From Isoetes taiwanensis (Eukaryota > Streptophyta > Lycopodiopsida > Isoetales > Isoetaceae): a stretch of 64,000 bases of DNA. The notes beneath the pieces are model-generated. The model had not been told where the DNA came from. It did no database searches and was given only the letters and a program-made list of their open reading frames with translations. Positions within the stretch are counted from its first letter, which is position 1. Every line of letters starts with the position of its first letter. Location: NCBI GenBank assembly GCA_021234155.1, contig JAJEKV010000380.1, forward strand, positions 62,001 to 126,000. The letters are read 5' to 3'. Positions 10,985 to 23,612 of this stretch are shown piece by piece. A program made the position numbers and the translations under genes.

Positions 10985-11803
10985 TGTTTGCAGGGTGATC
11001 CTTAGCACAAACATGTGCATTTGCAGGTACTAGGATATACCATCATTTTGTTTGGCTGCTCATCATCTCAAGCTTCTGCTTTCCTTATTGGAATTGATTG
11101 GACCCCAAATACTCATTTCAGTTTTGGACTTCAGATTTGCAGCAATCATTTGCAGCAATCATTTACTTAGTTTTAGAGGTAAATGAATTTATGTTTCTCA
11201 TCTAATATATGGGTACTCAAGTTTATGTCCTTGATGCAGATTATGTTGTGCATGTTTTATCCAAATGTTATGCGTCTTAACCGCTTTCTTTCTCTTTAGG
11301 ATTCAGACAACGAGAGTTTGAGTCTTTTACCAAATTTGGCAGCATTTTGCAAGGGACTTCAATTCTCTAAAATCTGGCATTGTTTCCAAGGGATTTCGGC
11401 TGGCCGCATTTTGCAAGGGACTTCGATTTTTTAAAATCTGGCATTATTTCCAAGTGACTTTCTGAACAGAGATTCCATGTTGTCTGACATAAACTGCTTA
11501 TCCAAAAAGCATTTCAATTTCGACTTGGGATTGGATCTTCTTAAGTTCCAGAGGTTTGTTTTTCAATTTTATTACACTTCCCTTTATATCCATATTCTGG
11601 TCTTTTTATGCCATCTTTTTTTTGTAGATTGAGTGTGTTAGAGCAAGGAATGGGGTTGTAGATGTTTTTTTTTTATCTTGAAAATCATTTAGAATTATTT
11701 TCTTAGTTGAATCTTTTTAATAGTGGCTAAGTAGTTTTAACAAATAGTTTGTAAGCAAGAATGGACATGATGTAATAAAGCTTGGTGATACTATTCCTTT
11801 CAG
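10985..11803. other. gene-free stretch with a local tandem duplication
   Basis: No gene recognised. Around 11,340-11,465 a ~64-bp unit (GCATTTTGCAAGGGACTTC ... AAAATCTGGCATT) is repeated twice with differences. Confidence 0.5.
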
Positions 11804-12340
11804 GGATCATTGTGGGAGAGGAGTTGATGCACAAGATAGGTTTGCTCTTGAAGCTACATTTAGAGTGTAGAACATGCTAGCGGCTGGCAAGCCACATGAG
11901 GCAGATTTTTGTGTCTCTATCAGAGAAATGGTTTTAAAGTGAGAAATAATTTCTGAAGCAACAAGCGCTAGAAAAGCATTTCCAGACAGAGAAGATGGTA
12001 GATGTGAAGGGAAAGAGATGTCTCCTTCCAGTAAAACATAACATCTCACAAAAGTCTATTGGGCATCTGAAAAAGTAAGTTGCCTCTTTTTGAAAAATAT
12101 ACTAAGGCAGATCCAAATTTGTTAGACTATCTATCATATTATTAAACCATCCCTTGCAGGTCCTTACAATGGCAAGTATTTTGAAGAATGGGAATAGATT
12201 GCCTCCTAATGGCTAAATTTATGGAAATTGAAGACATTCATCTGAGGGCCGAGTCACCCAATAAGAGACATGCATCTCTTGGCACAAAGCCAAATCTAGA
12301 AGTTGATACTATTGAAGGTGAGATGTCTTGATCTTACAGG
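11804..12340 (+). pseudogene. decayed exons of an unidentified plant gene
   Basis: A 270-nt block (11,804-12,073) lies between CAG and GTAAGT. Apart from three in-frame stops it reads through as DAQDRFALEATFRV, NMLAAGKPHEADFCVSIREM, then EIISEATSARKAFPDREDGR. A second block near 12,200-12,320 reads AKFMEIEDIHLRAESPNKRH and ends EG|GTGAG. Splice signals plus a sustained coding-like frame suggest a dead gene. I do not recognise the family. Confidence 0.35.
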
Positions 12341-14195
12341 AAGAAATACATGAAAGGGACTTAACAAATAGCTGCTTTTGCTTTATAACAAAGACATATT
12401 GCCTTCTAAAATGAAGAATCCACATTCTGTCCATGTAGCATGGTAGAGTTCTTACATAAGTATAGTCCTTACTCTTTATCTTTAGTTTACTTTGTCATTG
12501 CAGTTTTTGCTAAAAGTGCAACAATTGAGCTCCCTGTAAATGAAACAAACTCTTCCAGGTCAGGTTTTGTCCTTTGGAACAACATCTAAATCATTGTAGA
12601 GGTGAACAATCAACTTCCAGATTTCTTCTGTTCTATAAATTCAATGCTACAACAGAATGGACCTATATTGATGCAGTCGGTAATGCCTTATTGACATCAT
12701 GGACCAGATTTGTCCATCTTCAATATATTGAGTTATCATGTAAGCTTTTTCTACTATAGTGGGTTCTTGAATATTCTTGGATGTTTGATAAGATCAACCA
12801 AGCAAGAATCCAAATTACCTATTGCATCAGATGCTATGAACATTTGTGTCCAATATAGGAGATTAAGCCATATGCACGGTTTCAAATACCGTTTTGAAAT
12901 TGATCACAATATTTTTAATTCAATTTCAAAATTGGAATGGACAATAAAAGAATTTGTTGATGCATTTTTCTAATATATCTTTTTATTTTGTTGAGGCACA
13001 AAATTGTTCGAGAGGCTGTTATTTTGAAATTGGAATTGACAATGAACCAATTTATTGATGAAGCTACATTTTGCTAAGGTGTTCTTTATTTTGTTGAGGC
13101 ACACGATTGGAAGTTTTGAGGCTGTTGTTATGGATCAAACTCGCATTGATATGGTATACTCCTAATGATACATGTCATGCATGTGCATTTATCATTCACT
13201 ATATTCCCACTATTTAATTCATCCTGAAAATGCCCAAGACGTCGGTATGATAACTTTGTTTTTTGCAGCAACATTATGAAGGAAATTTTTATTTGTTTGT
13301 TTTTCCATCTACAAACTGTGAATCTTAATCTGAGGTGTTACTCTACAACATTTTTCAATGCACAAATAAATCAAATGCAGCATTACTTTATGTTAGTAAA
13401 TCTATTAGCCATTAGACGAAATGGCAACTATCTTTAAATATCTAGCATAATAACAGGGGGTTAGTTTTGTATTTTTGTACGCTTTTCACTAAGGTTTTGC
13501 TATGATTTTGTGGTGTATTTCAATTGATGTACTAATGCGTACATCTAGAGCGCGCATACACAGATAGTGATTTTCATGTTTTCTTTCAATGGTGAGTGGT
13601 CTACATGGCATGCAGGCCTCGAAGGTCTTAATTTTAGGGTTAGAAATTTCTTTATCAAACTCTGGATATGGCTTCAAGCAAAATTTTGAGCAATCTGATG
13701 GTGCTACCACACTAGATCGAGCTTTGCAAAAACTGGCCGAAATTGCCTGAGTAGTTATCTTTGAGCAATATGAATCGAAATTGTATCTCTAGCATGCCTT
13801 TGGAAAGCAGGATCAGAGAAGGAATCATGGCCCCGAAGGATTTTTTCCAGCTTATATTCTGTTAAACGGCTTTAAGGTAGAAGTGTAATGCTTTGTTCAT
13901 CCTCTATCTTATTTTTTACTTATGTTTAAAGCAGATTATGGATGTTATCCTTCTGAACAGGAAAAAGCATTAGTATCAGCATCTGATGAGGCGACCCATA
14001 GGCCGGGCATAACCAATATACTGGCGGTTTTGGCCAGTTTGGTCGTTGCCAAACATATAAGATTTGGTTTCGGTTTCTCATCATAATCTGTTGAACAGCA
14101 TCAAGGGACAAGCTACTGTGTTATTTAAATACCCATCAGCATAGCTTCAGGCAAGGTCCGATTGCATATCCAGCTAATAAGAAGGTAATTTTTTA
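12341..14195. other. gene-free stretch
   Basis: AT-rich, with a scrap near 12,500-12,557 (SATIELPVNETNSS before a GTCAGG donor) that may be a further exon of the preceding relic. Otherwise nothing supported. Confidence 0.35.
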
Positions 14196-14199
14196 TTGG

Positions 14200-15132
14200 G
14201 TATGGGCAGAAAGGCAGCCGAACTCGTTTGAATGGGACGGTGAGTCTGGGACGCTCTTCCAGGCATTTTTTAGGGTTCTTATTGGGTCTTCTTGTAGAAT
14301 TACCTCGGCCCGTGAGGGGGGCTGCTGCTCGTGCGAGAAAGTTGAAAGGAGGATAGTCTGGGGACTTGCACAATGTTTCTTCGGAAAATGAAGAACTCAA
14401 AATGGTAAGATTTAGTGGCTTACCTTCAGAAGGAAAAAAACACAATATTCATTTGGTTTCTTTGATCGCAAGCCAGAATTCAGTTTATTACAATTGAATC
14501 TTGCATCCAGGTGCTTGTTGTGATGCAAGATTTGAAGATCGGAGGAGGAAAAATTGCATCTCAGTGTGCACGTACGTGTTTGCTAATTAGCTTTTCGGCA
14601 TTGCATATGGGATACATAAAACGCTTTGTTCTTTTCTTTCATTTTGTTCAATCCTTCTTTTTGGTTATTTGATTATTTGCCTGCTTGAATATTGCCTTTC
14701 CAGATGCAGCTGTTGACATCTACGGTGAGCTCCAAAGAAGGTTTGCACCAAGTCATTCATATGTGTATTAGAAATAAATCGGTGTTTTGACTAATTTCCA
14801 GTAGCAATTTACTTCTGGGATTAGTCAGCGGACATTGCTATACAAATGGAAAGCATGTGGACAGCCAAAGATTGTGGTCACATGCAAAAATCAACAAGAA
14901 ATGTGAGGCTATTACACTCTATCTATCTATATTCTAGTAGAGTGGGTAAAATTTTAATATCAAAGGCATGAAGACTACAGAGGTTGCAGTATCTTAACAG
15001 CATTCTTGGATATTGTCTGACTGATGGCTTACCCATTATTATCAGGAATGATATTAGAATGAAAGCTGAAAAAGCTGGTCTTCCAACATTCACAGACCAA
15101 CATTCACAGTAGCTGATGCAGGCCGTACACAG
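14200..15132 (+). pseudogene. peptidyl-tRNA hydrolase 2 (PTH2) pseudogene
   Basis: Exon pieces. To 14,404: a hydrophobic/Arg-rich leader ending SSENEELKM. 14,511-14,571: VLVVMQDLKIGGGKIASQCA. 14,704-14,740: AAVDIYGELQRR. 14,829-14,902: LLYKWKACGQPKIVVTCKNQ. 15,046-15,132: AEKAGLPTF...VADAGRTQ. PTH2 releases tRNA from peptidyl-tRNA; the GKIASQCAHAA and DAGRTQ blocks form its active-site face. Splice phases mostly agree with an intact ancestor. Defects: TAG in exon 1 (about 14,354), phase mismatch at exon 4, and a 14-bp tandem duplication (ACCAACATTCACAG) in exon 5 that shifts the frame. The last exon was not found. Confidence 0.85.
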
Positions 15133-17423
15133 GTTTGTATTTGAAGTGATTATATGTTGGAGCTTGTAATCCTTACAATTATAATGAGAAACTATAGTCT
15201 GTCGCTGCCCTGATCAAGCTTTACAAGATTTGTTGATGAAACACGATATGCAATAACTGGATTGTATCATGGTAATTTTTGCATTATGCTTTTCAACTCC
15301 AATATATTAGGCCACAATTGTGCTACATATCCAATAAGTGTAGCTTTCATTATTTCTTTGCAAATAAATGGATGATATTAATTGTATTATTGTTTGTTCT
15401 CCTAAGACATATTTTATGCAAGAATGAAGCTTCAAACACTCTATTTTGCTACAATTGACCAGCCCTGTTATGTTATGTAGCACTGTAAACAACTCATATC
15501 ATGATGGATGGTTAACTCTGGGTTCAAATTCCAGACCAAAGCTATCGCTCCACCCAAGAATTTCATACACATGAATTGGATGCACAACTATTCCAAAAAT
15601 TGCAGTTGCTCTTCTCATTATCTATTCTAAATGTACACTTGTTTTGTTTTGTTTTGTTTTGCTTATATTCGCAACATCAACTCGTCCAAGTGTCATGTAA
15701 CGTTGTTTGTTTTTGGCCCCGGAGGGGCGTTAAAATTTTTTAACGTATAACACAAACTATTACATTACACGCATTAAAATTAAATTCCCCCTTAAACCCC
15801 CTTTTGTTTGGGTGCATATTCACACAGGGTTATAATTATGTTTTACACGTACAAAATCAACACCATATAGTATGTTGCCTGAAATCTTATAGTATTTTGC
15901 AAATCTTGTTATACAGTATAACAAATTCTGTACATCCATACCCCACAAACGAGGAACTTTGTGTACAATGTAGATTAAGGAATAAGGGGTGAATATGCCT
16001 ATCCAACATAAATCTTACACATCTCATCCTATTGTTTAAGTTTGGTTTTTCCGGGGTTCCGGAAACTTTTTGGTTTTTTTTTTCTAGATTAATTTCCTAA
16101 GGTTTTGAAGCTTTTAACTGCCTGAAATTTTTTCAGGTAATCCATAAATCGGGTTTGTGGCTTCTGCTATAATTTCCAAATTCTGGATTTCGAGGTTGCT
16201 ATATCCAAGCCTGTAGCGGATGCGTTATCCCTTCCTGCACATGCTGGCCAATTGGATTGGCATGCATTTATATTTCTAAGCCTTTGTGTTTATTAATTTG
16301 GCAATTTAGGTTTCTTCGTCAAAAGGGTGGATAAAAGGGTGGATGCGAACTTGCGCCGACATTTTTTTGAGCTTCATCAAATATCGATGGATGCCCTGAG
16401 GTGATTGCTTGGATTTGATCATCGGTTTTCTCTGCTATGATAGACTATCGGAACAGAAGATTGTTGTTATTCATCTAACTACGGAGGTTTTTGGCTTTGT
16501 TGATATGTTTGATCCATCTTTCATTATTGCAGGTGTTTCATATTCAAGGATCTGATTTTGGTACGTTGCATAGAGCTCCGTGGATTTAGAGAGACAGCCT
16601 TTCCAATCATCAAATTGGTCACTAGAAGTGCTATTTGGTCTTCAAATCATGAATCCCGAGTTCCATTTTTGTTGCATCCTCCAAGCCAAGTCCTTGATAC
16701 CTGGAGATTCAGAGGTGAGGCTTTGATTTTTAATAGGATCAGATTCAAATCGTAAGAACATCTCTTAGTAATCAAGATTTTTGAAGCTTTTGTTTATGCC
16801 GCAGTAAGGGAAGATGGCTCTGCTTGCAGATATGTTGGAGCGGCACATAGTGATGGCAAAAAGCATTTAGCACTCCAGCCTAGACTGTGTTGAATCTAGG
16901 CATTTGTTGTGTTTGTTATAAATGCAACATTTTGTGTTATGTGCCCAAAGGTAAAATATAATGCTTCTTTTACATATTCTGGATTTTATTTATGCAAATG
17001 AATGAAATGATGAATAATGCCATGTGTATAGCTTCAAGGAATGGATCAGTTTTGAACAGGATACAGATCAATATTTGATCCATGTAAGTGAAGTTCTTTA
17101 ATGCATTTAATGCTTGAGTTGTTATTGTAGATAAGGGCCTGGACAATATAGATTTCTTATTTTAAGGTTACCTGTTTGGACATTGTAAGTTTCTTAGTTC
17201 TTGAGTCGAATTCACGGAAGTGCTGAAGTTGCTGATGTATATTTGAAGAGAGGAAAGAGTATGAACAACCCTGACAATCAGGCGATCCCTCTATACACAA
17301 ATGATTCATGTAATTTTTAAAATATGACCGCTTACTTTAGTACGCACCATTTTTGTGCTCTTTATGAACAGTTGTTGGACTATAGTCAAAAGAATTATGT
17401 CGAGAAGGACATGTGTCCCCAAG
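15133..17423. other. gene-free stretch
   Basis: AT-rich, with a short TTTTG run near 15,640. The frame at 16,558-16,755 has no recognisable motif. I see no RNA gene or element end. Confidence 0.4.
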
Positions 17424-17990
17424 GAAGGAAGGAAGGAAGGAAGAAACTTTTAATGTCCACCGAACCCAATCGGGTTATGGGACCACAAGTACAAAACGGG
17501 ACCGAAGTCCCTAACCAGAACAAGGGCCAAAGCCCACAGAACAGAACATAATCACCATGGCCCAGATTAAAAACCACCTGGGAAAAAACTGTTGCCAGGA
17601 TGATTATACATCCAAAAATCCATGCTATTGCAAGAAGCAACAAGCATACCTCCAACAGACAAGCCTTCACCAAACGCCTCCGAACCGTAACCTCTTCACA
17701 AGCGTATGTCTTTGGAAAGCGACGCCCCAACGCCAATGCGCCCGGGCCTTTCCCGGGCGGCGCCGTAAACCGCCTTGAAATTGCCCGGTGGAGGTGCCTC
17801 CTCACTAAAGCGCTCCAATCGATCCAAGCATGCTCTCGGCGCAAAAACGCCGCACGCTCTCGCAGAGCTCACAGGCGCCATCCATCATTGCACCTCCCAG
17901 CGCCATCCCATCCGTCTGCGCCCTGAGACAACCACGAAGCCAGGCCAGCAAAGGGCCGGGGCAAAAGGCGGTGCTCAAACTAAAACAGGG
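17424..17990 (-). mobile_element. SINE-like retroelement with (TTCC)n tail, copy A
   Basis: On the minus strand a ~567-bp unit with a GC-rich 5' half ends in GGGTCCCATAACCCGATTGGG-like sequence, TGGACATTAAAA and a (TTCC)n tail (seen as GGAA repeats at 17,424-17,440). It aligns end to end with copy B at 22.6-23.2 kb. Equal lengths argue for a full-length short element rather than randomly truncated LINEs. Its last ~40 bp resemble the 3' end of the LINE family here. The 149-codon minus-strand frame inside looks incidental. Confidence 0.7.
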
Positions 17991-20297
17991 AGCAAGAGGG
18001 CATTCTGAAGAACTTTTGCTAGCCTAACAGATGTTTTAAGGATGGATCATCCCTGTCCTTTCCATTCGAAAAGCTTTTGCTAGCTTCAAAGATGTTGTAA
18101 GGAGATATGTCCTTCCCATTTATGGTTCATCAACTAGGTATGCTTATTCTTTACAATTGCTCTGACACTTTGAGTCCAGTTTCGCTCCTGATTAGTCTTT
18201 GTTCTCAAGCAATCGTGATTGCTATATATTATGTCCTTATAATGTCAGATTAGAAAGATGCATGCTACAGTAGATACATTTAAGAGGGTGGGTTAGGACA
18301 TCCATTGCCATGTGTATATACTGCACGATGCTATTGTGTTCTTCTTCATGATAGAACATTCTGTTATTGAGGTGAGAGGCATTGGTGTAATGTACATGTA
18401 TCTTGAAAATGTTGCCCAACCAAACTATCCTAAAGCCGGGTGGACCCTGAGTTGCAAGTTGTTACAGCTCCAATTCAAACTTTGTTTTGCTTATTATGGC
18501 TGGATGAATGAAAATTCTTTGTAATATTCAACTGTGTAATAGTCAGCATTGCCTTTAGTGTAGATGATGAATTCATTTGATTTAGACACGCATTGATGTC
18601 TACATTGCTCTAAGATGCGCAAAGCGCATGGAAATTTGTTGTATTTGCGCATGGAAATTTGTTGTTACGGGCCCATTGGCATTGAATATTTTACCTGTTC
18701 ATATTTCCATGCAATCTGGGTTTTCTTAAGTGAATCACGGAGGGTTAAAGGGCTGACATTTAAAGAATGTTGAAGAAATGGACGCCTGAAAGGTCAGTCT
18801 GCTTGCATTTCTGTATTTCTATTTCAACAATGTTAATAAATACGATCGCCTTAATACTAGGTTCTTTACAATTGCATAGATGTTGTCAATGGCATGATCT
18901 AATAAAGGTATATTTGTAATGCACGTGATGCTTTCTTCATTTCAAAAACTGACCATTCTAAGCCTGGTCATGTTTCACTCTTATATTCTTTCAAGTACAT
19001 GCATTGGACCGTGGTTGTATGCGATCGTTATTCGAATAATTCGCGGTGACGAGTGAAGTCGATTCCATTCAACAATGGAAGTTAATATATTGACATTGAA
19101 TATAAGTAGGCAGTATTTCTTCTCGAATATATGGACATAGAATATGCATCTCCAAGATTTATAGAGCTGAGCAAAATGATGTGCAGATGGGTTAATACGT
19201 AGACCACGAATATGGCACATGCTTTCAAACTAGCTGGGGTAAACCCTTAGGATCTAGATACTGCTACATTTCTGTAGCTTTTTCAGTTTCATAGCTTTGT
19301 GTGCATGCTTAATCCATATACGAGGTTTTTGATTTTGCAGACAGGTGTCAAGTGATGAATATAAACCAAAACAATCATTCCAAATGGTAGTTGCACCACT
19401 AAATGTAAGTTGTTCAGGAAAATTTTTGCATCATTGAGGATTTAATAATCATTGTTCACTCCCTCATAGATTATGCATTATCAACGGTGGCAGTAATACT
19501 GTTTGACAACATAAAGTTGTAGTAAGACATTCTCATCAGCTGGATAGACATTTTTATATGCCAATTCGGGTATTGATATTTGATATGCAGCATGTTTGAG
19601 ATTCAATCGGATGCAAATGGGTGCTGCGAAGCTGGACTATGATAATTTATTGGCGATCATCATAGGATTGGACCGTTACCTTAAAAAACCTAATGGTATT
19701 CATTACAGTGGAATATCCAAGTTCTCTTCAGGTATAATACTCCTATCCTAGCGTATGGTGTCTTTAAGAACTTCCTCACGAAATAACTTTTTAGTTTAAA
19801 GCCACCACAATGTCTTAAAAATTCTTGGACAATTAGTGCATCTTTTATTATTTTGAACTATTTTGTAATTTTTACGATTGTACAAAGGAACTAATGACCT
19901 CCTCAAAAAATACTAAGACCAAGTTCATCATTGATTATGCTTGGGATGACTTGAGCTTGCCCCATAGGCTACAAATGCGGTAGGCGGGCAATATATCTCT
20001 ATGTCATTTTTCGTTTTTAAAGCCTTTTTTGTGTTTTTTCACTTTTCAACGTTTGTATTCTAAGCGACTACCCTCTTCTGAAGCAGGAACACAAGTGAAG
20101 GAGAACTAGAGTGCTTTTTGTTGCTAATCTATTTTGAGAAATGGTTGTGGACTATGCAGAGTTTACCTTAGTTGCATCGACCTTTTTTCCTTGAATAATG
20201 GTAATCTTAGGATAACATATGTATCTTGAAAACACGGGGAGCAATGGGCTCCATGAATGGTGTACACATTAGCCCAGTCACCTTCCTTCCATGGAAT
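17991..20297. other. gene-free stretch
   Basis: No supported gene. A ~25-bp word (AAAGCTTTTGCTAGC...GATGTT) recurs at about 18,010 and 18,070. Confidence 0.4.
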
Positions 20298-20587
20298 GGA
20301 ATTGTATTACATCTTCAGCTACGACTCGGTATTGAATAAAAAAAAAAAAAAATGTTGGGAGAGTAATAATGCTATCCAACCATTTAAAAACATATGCACT
20401 TGCACTTAATGCAAAATAATAAGGTTGCAACCCAAAGTTGGTAGGAATTGTATTACATCTTCAGCTACGACTCGGTATTGAATAAGAAAAAAAAAATGTT
20501 GGGAGAGTAATAATGCTATCCAACCGTTTAAAAACATATGCACTTGCACTTAATGCAAAATAATAAGGTTGCAACCCAAAGTTGGTA
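20298..20587. repeat. 146-bp tandem duplication
   Basis: Two nearly identical units, 20,298-20,443 and 20,444-20,587, each holding GAATTGTATTACATCTTCAG, a poly-A run of variable length and GCAACCCAAAGTTGGTA. The units differ mainly in the A-run and one base, so the duplication is recent. Confidence 0.95.
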
Positions 20588-20649
20588 TTTAAGTTTGTAA
20601 TATTTATGATATTTAGGTTGTATATGTTTCATATAAATTGTATAATCAT

Positions 20650-20704
20650 AGAATAGAATAGAATAGAATAGTTTTTTAACGTCCACGGAGACCAATAGGT
20701 CATA
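20650..20704 (-). mobile_element. LINE 3'-end stub
   Basis: Only the last ~35 bp of the LINE (ACCTATTGGTCTCCGTGGAC, then GTTAAAAAA) and its (ATTCT)n tail survive, in reverse orientation. An extreme 5' truncation. Confidence 0.85.
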
Positions 20705-22604
20705 AGATCAAACATTCACAGGAGTAGCATAACTTGAAATGAGCATAGTCTTGCAACTCTTTATATTTTCTGTCAATAATCGTAAGATCAAACATCCAAA
20801 GATTACCATAATGTCAAATATCGTAAGATTAGCCTAATTTAAAAAGACATACTCTTGCAACTCTTTATGATCTCATCAGTTACATGACTCTTTGTGCCTA
20901 CATAATTGTTTACCTTTGCCCTTATAGTTGGTAGTTTTAACTTCATACACTCATTACCATTATACTTTTGTTACATAATATATACATCCATTACCATGAT
21001 ATCTTCGTTATGTAACAACTAAAAGGGACTTACATCAAGCACACTACACAAACATGCCTTTGTGCCATTGTATCTTTACATGATGGTCATTTTCATACCA
21101 TAATGACAATGCTCTTTCAAAAATAGCATTGTATAGATGTCTATAACTTCATACATAGCTACAACAAAATTGTATTTATGCCCGATAACGCCGGGCACCC
21201 GTTACTAGTTATTGTTAAGTTGCAATAACACATCAAAGTGCTCGAAATCGTAGGAAGAACCAACATTCTCCTATATTACATATACAAAATATTACTTTGA
21301 AACAACTAATAAAATCCACGCACATGTCCAATGTAATACAAGCATCAACATTGCATATCAACTATCAATATTGCATATCAACTATCAACATTTCTTGACA
21401 TACACTCCTTTAAAAAAGAAAGAGCTGATTGTTTCGTGGGCTTGGTTTCCCGAGTGCATATTCTGGTGGTTGAACTGCCCATAATTATTTATGTGCAACG
21501 ATGCCAGACACACAAGAAATATTTTGCACCGATGCGGTTGTCAAGTTGGAGGACTTCATCAACTAATTAATGTCCTCTTGCTAAAGTCTACCCAAGGGAA
21601 CGTCGTCTTCATGGATGTGCTGTGAGGGAGGAAGGTGGAGGATGGAGTAGATGTATTTGCCTATTGATTAGTGCTTTGACTAATCTCCAATTGTTCATCT
21701 CTTTTATTAGATGGCAAACGACATTGTGCACTGGCAAATTGTCGTTTTATGGCAAGAGAACTTACCTGTATTCGAATATATAATGGAGTGCATTTTAGGG
21801 GTTACACATCATTTCGTCATGAGGCAGTATCTGATTCCATCATACAAACCTATCTTTGGGATGAGTTGTCTCATGTGGTTGATAGCCCTAAGACATCATG
21901 GGCAGTTCGAATCAATGACTCGCACGTGTATTTCACTTTTACCCCGGTTAAAATATGTAGAAGAAGTGAAGATATCACAGGGTCATCCAAAAAAGTACAA
22001 CATTGGTTGGTGATGTGCGCTATGTGGAGATGCATATTTATAGTTCTATCATGAACTAAAGTACGCCTATGAACCAAGACAAAATTTTGTGTTTTGCATT
22101 TTTGTACCTATTTTTTGTTGATGTACTTAACTACTTCTAAGGGTGAAATTTTGAGCATAAATTTTGGACCTGTCTTTCCAAGTTTTCGTCTTTAGGGGTA
22201 AATTTAATCGCACCCCCACATTCCATATAAAGCATATTTCTCTACTGACATTCATCCTTAAAACACAAAGTTAATACATTGACGATACTGTCATTAGACA
22301 ATTTCAATAACAGAAATGCTTACAAAAGCAAATAATATCTAACCTTACAAGTATCAACATGTTGTCGGAAGTTGCACATATGACGTAAAATGCCGCATAA
22401 AAACACACGCCAGAACATTAGCCTAGCAACGCCGAGCACATGTTTACTGGTTGGACTTGGTATATAATGAAGAAGAAAGCATTTTTAAATTTTAACATTT
22501 ACGTTTACTAGAATCTTCGAGTATATATGGATGTATAATTGTAGAGTTTTGGTTATTTCTACTAGGTGTTCTACAATACAAAACAAACAACCCATGGAGT
22601 GATG
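20705..22604. other. gene-free stretch
   Basis: AT-rich. Two overlapping + frames at 21,711-22,054 contain ELTCIRIYNGVHFRGYTSFR and look vaguely coding, but I recognise no family. Confidence 0.35.
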
Positions 22605-23178
22605 AAACCTGAACAAACCCACTCTCGGCCTCGCTTTGGCGCTCGCCTGGCGCCGCTCGAGGCCCTGCGGCGGATGCAATGATGGATGGCGTTTTGAAGG
22701 ATGGCTTCGCGGTGTGCTCGAGTGGATGTCACTTCTTGGCGATATACGGGGTCTTTGGGCTTGGCCAGAAGCCGGTGGATGGGTGAGGAGGCACCTCAGA
22801 TGATATTTAGCGGTTTTCGAGCCTTCCCTTATTTCGATCAAGGCGATTGGCGTTAGGGCGTCACGTTTTCCAATACCGGTTTGTGAAGAGGTTACGGTTC
22901 GGAGTTGCATGGAGGTATGAAGGTATGCTTGTTGCTTGTGCAACATCATGGATTTTGGATGGGTGGCGACCATAGTCATCCCGGCAGCGGTTTTTCCAGT
23001 GGTTTTAATCCGGGTCATGATGGTTGTGTTCTAGCTCACGTTGTGCTTTGGTTTAAGGGCTTCGGCCCATGTTCTTGTTTGGACTTCGGTCCAGGACTTC
23101 GGTCCCTTATGTACTTGGTCCCATAACCCGATTGGGTTCCGTGGACGTTAAAAATTTTTTCCTTCCTTCCTTCCTTCT
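22605..23178 (+). mobile_element. SINE-like retroelement with (TTCC)n tail, copy B
   Basis: A ~574-bp unit matching copy A over its whole length. It shares the GC-rich head (GCAATGATGGATGGCG), GTGAGGAGGCACCTC, GTGAAGAGGTTACGGTTCGG, and the end CCCGATTGGGTTCCGTGGAC with a (TTCC)n tail at 23,158-23,177. No transposition protein is encoded. Mobilisation by the LINE that shares its 3' end is inferred. Confidence 0.75.
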
Positions 23179-23612
23179 ACAAAAACCATGAAAACACATT
23201 CTCAGGCCACCAGAGGGCAACCCTGCGTGCGCACTGCGCACCACCTTGTTCCAACTTTAATCGGTAATGGGGAGGAACCCTCCCCTTGTTTCGACTCTTG
23301 GGTCCAAATATAGCCAAAACATTTTGGCAAAAAGCATCCGGTCATAAAAGAACGACCCTCCTGTTTCTATTTTCCCTGTATGTATTTGGGGATAGATTTC
23401 CAGCGAAGAAAAGCGACCTTCTAGCCTGCTTCCGATTGAGGACGGATTCCACCCCCTCTTTTCTCAGGCACATGCTCTTCTCCATCGCCATGCCCTATCT
23501 TCACCTTGCTTCTAATTTTTGATCCATGCTTTTGCCTGCCACCCTTTTCCTCGCTTTCCATCGGAGTCCCTAAATCTGTTATTTGGTTAGGTTTTCAACA
23601 CTCTGCCAAATA
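23179..23612. other. upstream region of the APR-like gene
   Basis: The first ~80 bp (23,186-23,260: AAACCATGAAAACAC, GAGGGCAACCCTGCGTG) match a repeat at 10,310-10,375. The rest is presumably promoter and 5' UTR. No clear TATA box. Confidence 0.4.

Noticed and set aside
17395-17844. 149-aa minus-strand frame with a hydrophobic segment
   Set aside because: Lies inside the SINE-like element, runs through its tail, and is not conserved in copy B.
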